Origin: Akebia trifoliata
Lineage: Eukaryota > Streptophyta > Magnoliopsida > Ranunculales > Lardizabalaceae
Reading direction: 5' to 3'
Length of the DNA stretch: 64,000 nt
NCBI GenBank assembly: GCA_017979445.1
Contig: CM030715.1
Span: 29,423,090-29,487,089, forward strand
This document shows, piece after piece, positions 60,364-64,000 of the stretch; the stretch's first letter is position 1; every line of letters begins with the position of its first letter. A program made the position numbers and the translations under genes. Under the pieces are notes generated by a model that was given only the letters and a program-made list of their open reading frames with translations, had not been told where the DNA came from and made no database searches.

Positions 60364-60610
60364 TGTGAGCGATAGTCCCACATCGCCTAAGTATCATGAC
60401 CTTGGGCTATATATAAACCTGAGCCAATACTTACCTTACAAGCCGGTTTTATGACGATGAGTCAGACCCATGGGCTTCTACATGGTATCAGAGCGGGGGA
60501 GTGTGAGCAATTGTCCCATGCCGCCTAGGTATCATGCTCTTGGACTCTGGGACAATCCTCACCTTACAAGCTGGTTTTGTGAGGATGAGTTAGGCCGATG
60601 GGTCTCAACA
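60364..60610 (+). mobile_element. TRIM retrotransposon with a 19-bp internal region
   Basis: LTR 1 (60364-60482, TGTGAGCGATAGTCCC to CTTCTACA) and LTR 2 (60502-60610, TGTGAGCAATTGTCCC to TCTCAACA) are related along their length (CCGCCTA(A/G)GTATCATG, CCTTACAAGC(C/T)GGTTTT). Between them is only TGGTATCAGAGCGGGGGAG: the tRNA-iMet primer site runs straight into the polypurine tract. Flanks GCCCA and CCCCA agree at four of five positions. Confidence 0.88.
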
Positions 60611-63600
60611 CCCCAAAATTTGAGTGAACCAACTTACCAATTCAACTTAGTAAATCATCAAGTCAACTTGTTAAGGTAGCTAAAAAATGCACCTAGTCAA
60701 GTCAAAAGTCGACCAAGTTAATTTTCTTTTTATTTTTATAGAAAATAAAAAAAAATATTTAATTTATTTTAAGATATTAAAGACTATTCTTTATAAATAT
60801 TTATAAAATATAATATTTTTTGACTCATTCAAGTCAACTTACAAATTGTCAACTTGATTCGACTATATGAACAATCTGAGTTGAGTACTTGAGTTGTAAA
60901 CTATGATTTTTAGTGTTGGAGGTGAGTAATATTGAGAGAATAATATTAGGATATGGAAAAATCATTTTCCCAGATGTAGGAAAAATCACTTTGAAATTTG
61001 GATAGGAAATTGAATTCGAAGGAAAATATATTAGAATTCATTTTCCATGCACAATCGATCGGAGTAAAATTAAGAGAAATGCTTCATGTGGCGATGATGA
61101 AAATGCAAAGCTAACGTTCCACGTGTCGACAGCATCAATTGTCCTGTTGTATTAAGTACAATGGTACGTATAAGCATCCTACTTGGAGAGAATATTTTTC
61201 CTCCAATCAAATTAGATTAGCTTAAATTGTTGGAACAACTCTTTTATAGCAAACCAAATAATAACATTAAATATGGTAAACGGGGTGTAGATAATCATTC
61301 TATTATTTTAACGATGGCACCCTTTTTACTTCTTCCAAAGATCTTTGATTTCGATTGAGCTCTGAACTGATTATGAAAGGGAAGGTAATCGAGGAGGAGA
61401 TCTGATCGTTGGCTCCCTTCTCCTCTTTCATTTTAAATTTCAGATCCATTTTTTGTGTTTTCTTATCCTTACTTGATGTGCAATGCATAATTTTTAATCA
61501 ACTAACGTGTTATTAAAAAAAGTCGGTGTGGCAATATAAATTCTGAATTTTTTTTAGGGATCCTGTCCCAATTAGTCCAGAAGAAGCCACTCAGTATCAA
61601 ATGGTATGTGATCTGACCATCACTATTTTTGCCTTTTTTCACCACAAATCCAATGATCATAGGCCCCAAATTTTGTTAAAGGTGAAAGATCATAACTTGT
61701 GACCCCACAATCAAGTAATTAGTAGTACTAAAGTATAATAATGCAAGCCCACGTGTCGTTACTTGCCCGGGCAAAGTAATTTTCAAATTTGAAAATGATT
61801 AATCCATCCAAAATTGGGCAACCACATATTGCCTTGCGCGTCCAATCTAGTTTTCGAATTTATTGTCCAGTTTGATCATAATTTTCACGCAAAAAGCGAT
61901 ATTTTTGGAAGTTTTTTCAAGAAAAATTTGATCATTTTTATGCAAAAATGACAATTAGACCAAGTCTTTAAGGATTCAATATTGAGATTTGTTGTCTTTA
62001 ATATGTCATTATGTACCTTAGCAAGCTTGTTTAGACTTTGATCTAGATTAACATTAGAGAGATGTGAAAAGGAGAGTAGGGAAGCTTGACTTGATCTTAT
62101 ACAAGCTTTGTCTCCCCCCCCATGAAAATGACTCGCAATATGTTGAGTACCTTAACATTTGGGAATTTCTCGTGTCCGATGTCATTGGACACCAATTCTA
62201 TAGCATATCCCTAGGGATTTTCTAGGAAATTTATATTTCTCATCCCATCTCAGTCGTTCGTTCGACATTGACACAAAATTGGATCCGAGTAAAGTTGTTT
62301 GCATATTTTTTAGATTGTTATAGGCTTTGCTTGAGTCATCAATCCACTATGAACAAGTACAGTGTCATAAATTATTTTATTGACGGATGAAATTTTGTCA
62401 CATTTAGTAGTCGTGTTATTCAACATCAATGCTTGAATTATGATCTTTTGAAACATATGCGAAATTGATGATAAGTAGAAAATCAAAACGTGAAACACAT
62501 GACAAAGTACGAAGAAAAGTATATTACGATGAAATATCATTATCATCGTCATTTTCATTTTCTCCCACTTTTGATATTCATTGTATCTTGTTTTTCTTTG
62601 TTGACACTTGAACACTAGATGCTAAAAATTGGGATAAAAAATGTTAGATTTTCTAACATTGTAAACCAAGTTAGCAAATTATATAGGATTTGAAGTATCA
62701 AAAATTAAGAAAAACATGCAACATACCTCTAGATGAAGTTGATAGTGCAAATAAAGATAAAAAGGGGAGAGAATAAAGAATGGAGGGAAGGGAATCAGGG
62801 TACACTTTGAAACTTATCTTCATTTTTTTATTTTTAAGTCGGAAAGAATGCATCACATGCTTTTACCCCAAAATTATTGGATACTTGTATGCTTTTGATG
62901 CATGGTTTCTCTTTTCTTATGGTTTCCCTTTAATTTTGAGAAAGAGAGAGAGAGAGATGAAATTGAGTCACTTTCTCACCTTTTTATTTGGTTAACATTT
63001 GGTCATTGAAAAGTGGGACTAAGAATCTAATTTTTTTTTTCATCCTTCAAAGGAGACTATAAGTGACATTTAAGTTTTAAATAACTCTAAATATCATTAA
63101 TTTAGGTTGGGGTCACATTAGGGATAATTTCCGATGTACATAAGTAGATTTCTTTCATATTGAAAGAACAATCGGATCGATCAAACCTACTGATTGAATA
63201 AGTTTTTGTATTCATTGAAGATAGTTGATCAGGCAGAGATTCGGATCAAGTTTTGTCAGTTGCGGGGATTTTAATTGATTTACGAAAAAAAATAAAAAAA
63301 AAAGATTTAAGGAACCTAAACTATAATGGGTCATTATTGACTAAATGATCACAAACGGAGCAAAAATTCAGTCAATTACTTTGTTAATGGATTCATTTTC
63401 ATTTCATTTGTTAAAGAATGTGAAGTTTTCTTGAATGATCTTATTGATGCAGGTTTGACAATCACGATTGGGCATTAAGGAAAATGATTTTTCTTGGTTT
63501 ATAAATTTTGGTATAAATACTACCTTCTGTTTGCATATATTGAGTCACATATGTAATATTTAACTCATTTGTGCAACATTTGATTTTAATGAATCAAGTA

Positions 63601-63630
63601 TTCTGTTATTGAGACTGAATTCATATTTAA
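60611..63630. other. Gene-free AT-rich stretch
   Basis: No gene is supported. Around 61500 there is a fragment like the GTGTGGCAATATAAATTCT MITE end. The remainder is unstructured AT-rich sequence with short frames only. Confidence 0.5.
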
Positions 63631-63633
63631 TTT

Positions 63634-64000
63634 CAATGTCTCCATCTAAGTTCTTTTAGAGTTTTCTCTCGCTCTTTTGAGACATTCAACTTGAATATGT
63701 CTTCTACTTAGGGCTGTAATTGACAATTGTTAAACATGCCCGAATTATATTTGGCTCCAAGATATAGTTGTCGAACTTTTCGGATGCAAACCATGTAAAT
63801 TCAATGTATCTTTCTTTCCCATTTATTTATTTATTTATTTATTTTTAATATTCTTAGTTGCATAAAAATATCTAATTTCAGCGTCTCCATTTAAGTTCTT
63901 TTAAAGCTTTCTCTCGCTCTTTTGAGACATTCAACTTGAATATTTCTTCTACCTAGGGATGTAATTGACAATTGTTAAACATGCCCAAGTTATATTTGGC
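63634..64000 (+). repeat. Tandem duplication (~245-bp unit) cut by the window end
   Basis: From about 63637 and again from about 63881 the DNA reads GTCTCCATnTAAGTTCTTTT, CTTTTGAGACATTCAACTTG, CTAGGGnTGTAATTGACAAT and TAAACATGCCC. The second unit runs off the right edge, so the copy number is unknown. Confidence 0.85.

Overview
The window is AT-rich nuclear DNA of a flowering plant, probably a eudicot. It has GT-AG introns from under 100 bp to over 5 kb, plant-specific gene families (DYAD/AMEIOTIC1, AP2/ERF, plant KAPA synthase), and intergenic and intronic DNA packed with small non-autonomous transposons. I could not tell the species.

Layout. (1) 1040-2909, + strand: the last two exons of an NADPH:quinone oxidoreductase (zeta-crystallin-like) gene whose 5' part lies outside the window. 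An intact hAT-type MITE with an exact 8-bp target duplication sits in the intron just upstream. (2) 4600-9690, + strand: a complete DYAD/SWI1/AMEIOTIC1 meiotic gene, with a leader intron and eight coding exons (749 residues). (3) 9700-16400: a gene-free block ending in six palindromic elements arranged head to tail between (TA)n tracts. (4) 16569-26488, - strand: a complete 8-amino-7-oxononanoate (KAPA) synthase gene of 11 exons and 475 residues, ending in the peroxisomal-type tripeptide AKL. Its introns hold two TRIM retrotransposons, several foldback MITEs and RTE-type LINE debris. (5) 26700-38700: gene-free, with probable solo LTRs, hAT-like elements, foldbacks and a dead copy of KAPA synthase exon 1 (36374-36574). 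(6) 40350-47852, + strand: an intron-containing DnaJ (HSP40 type A) pseudogene with frameshifts, in-frame stops and altered zinc-finger cysteines. Its first intron holds a solo LTR, a 3' LINE fragment and an 891-bp Mutator-like foldback with a perfect 9-bp target duplication. (7) 47900-58900: gene-free, with a Harbinger/Tourist-type element, local tandem duplications and many MITEs. (8) 59034-59777, + strand: an intact single-exon DREB-type AP2/ERF transcription factor with a diverged direct duplication in its upstream region. (9) 60364-60610: a TRIM whose internal region is only 19 bp (primer binding site joined to polypurine tract). (10) The window ends inside a tandem duplication.

The living genes do not form a pathway. 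DYAD acts in meiotic entry and chromosome cohesion, KAPA synthase in biotin synthesis, the ERF in transcription, and the quinone oxidoreductase in redox detoxification. The most unusual content is in the repeats. Two separate foldback superfamilies keep a constant internal hairpin while their terminal arms differ from copy to copy, and one array copy carries the left terminus of one subfamily and the right terminus of the other.
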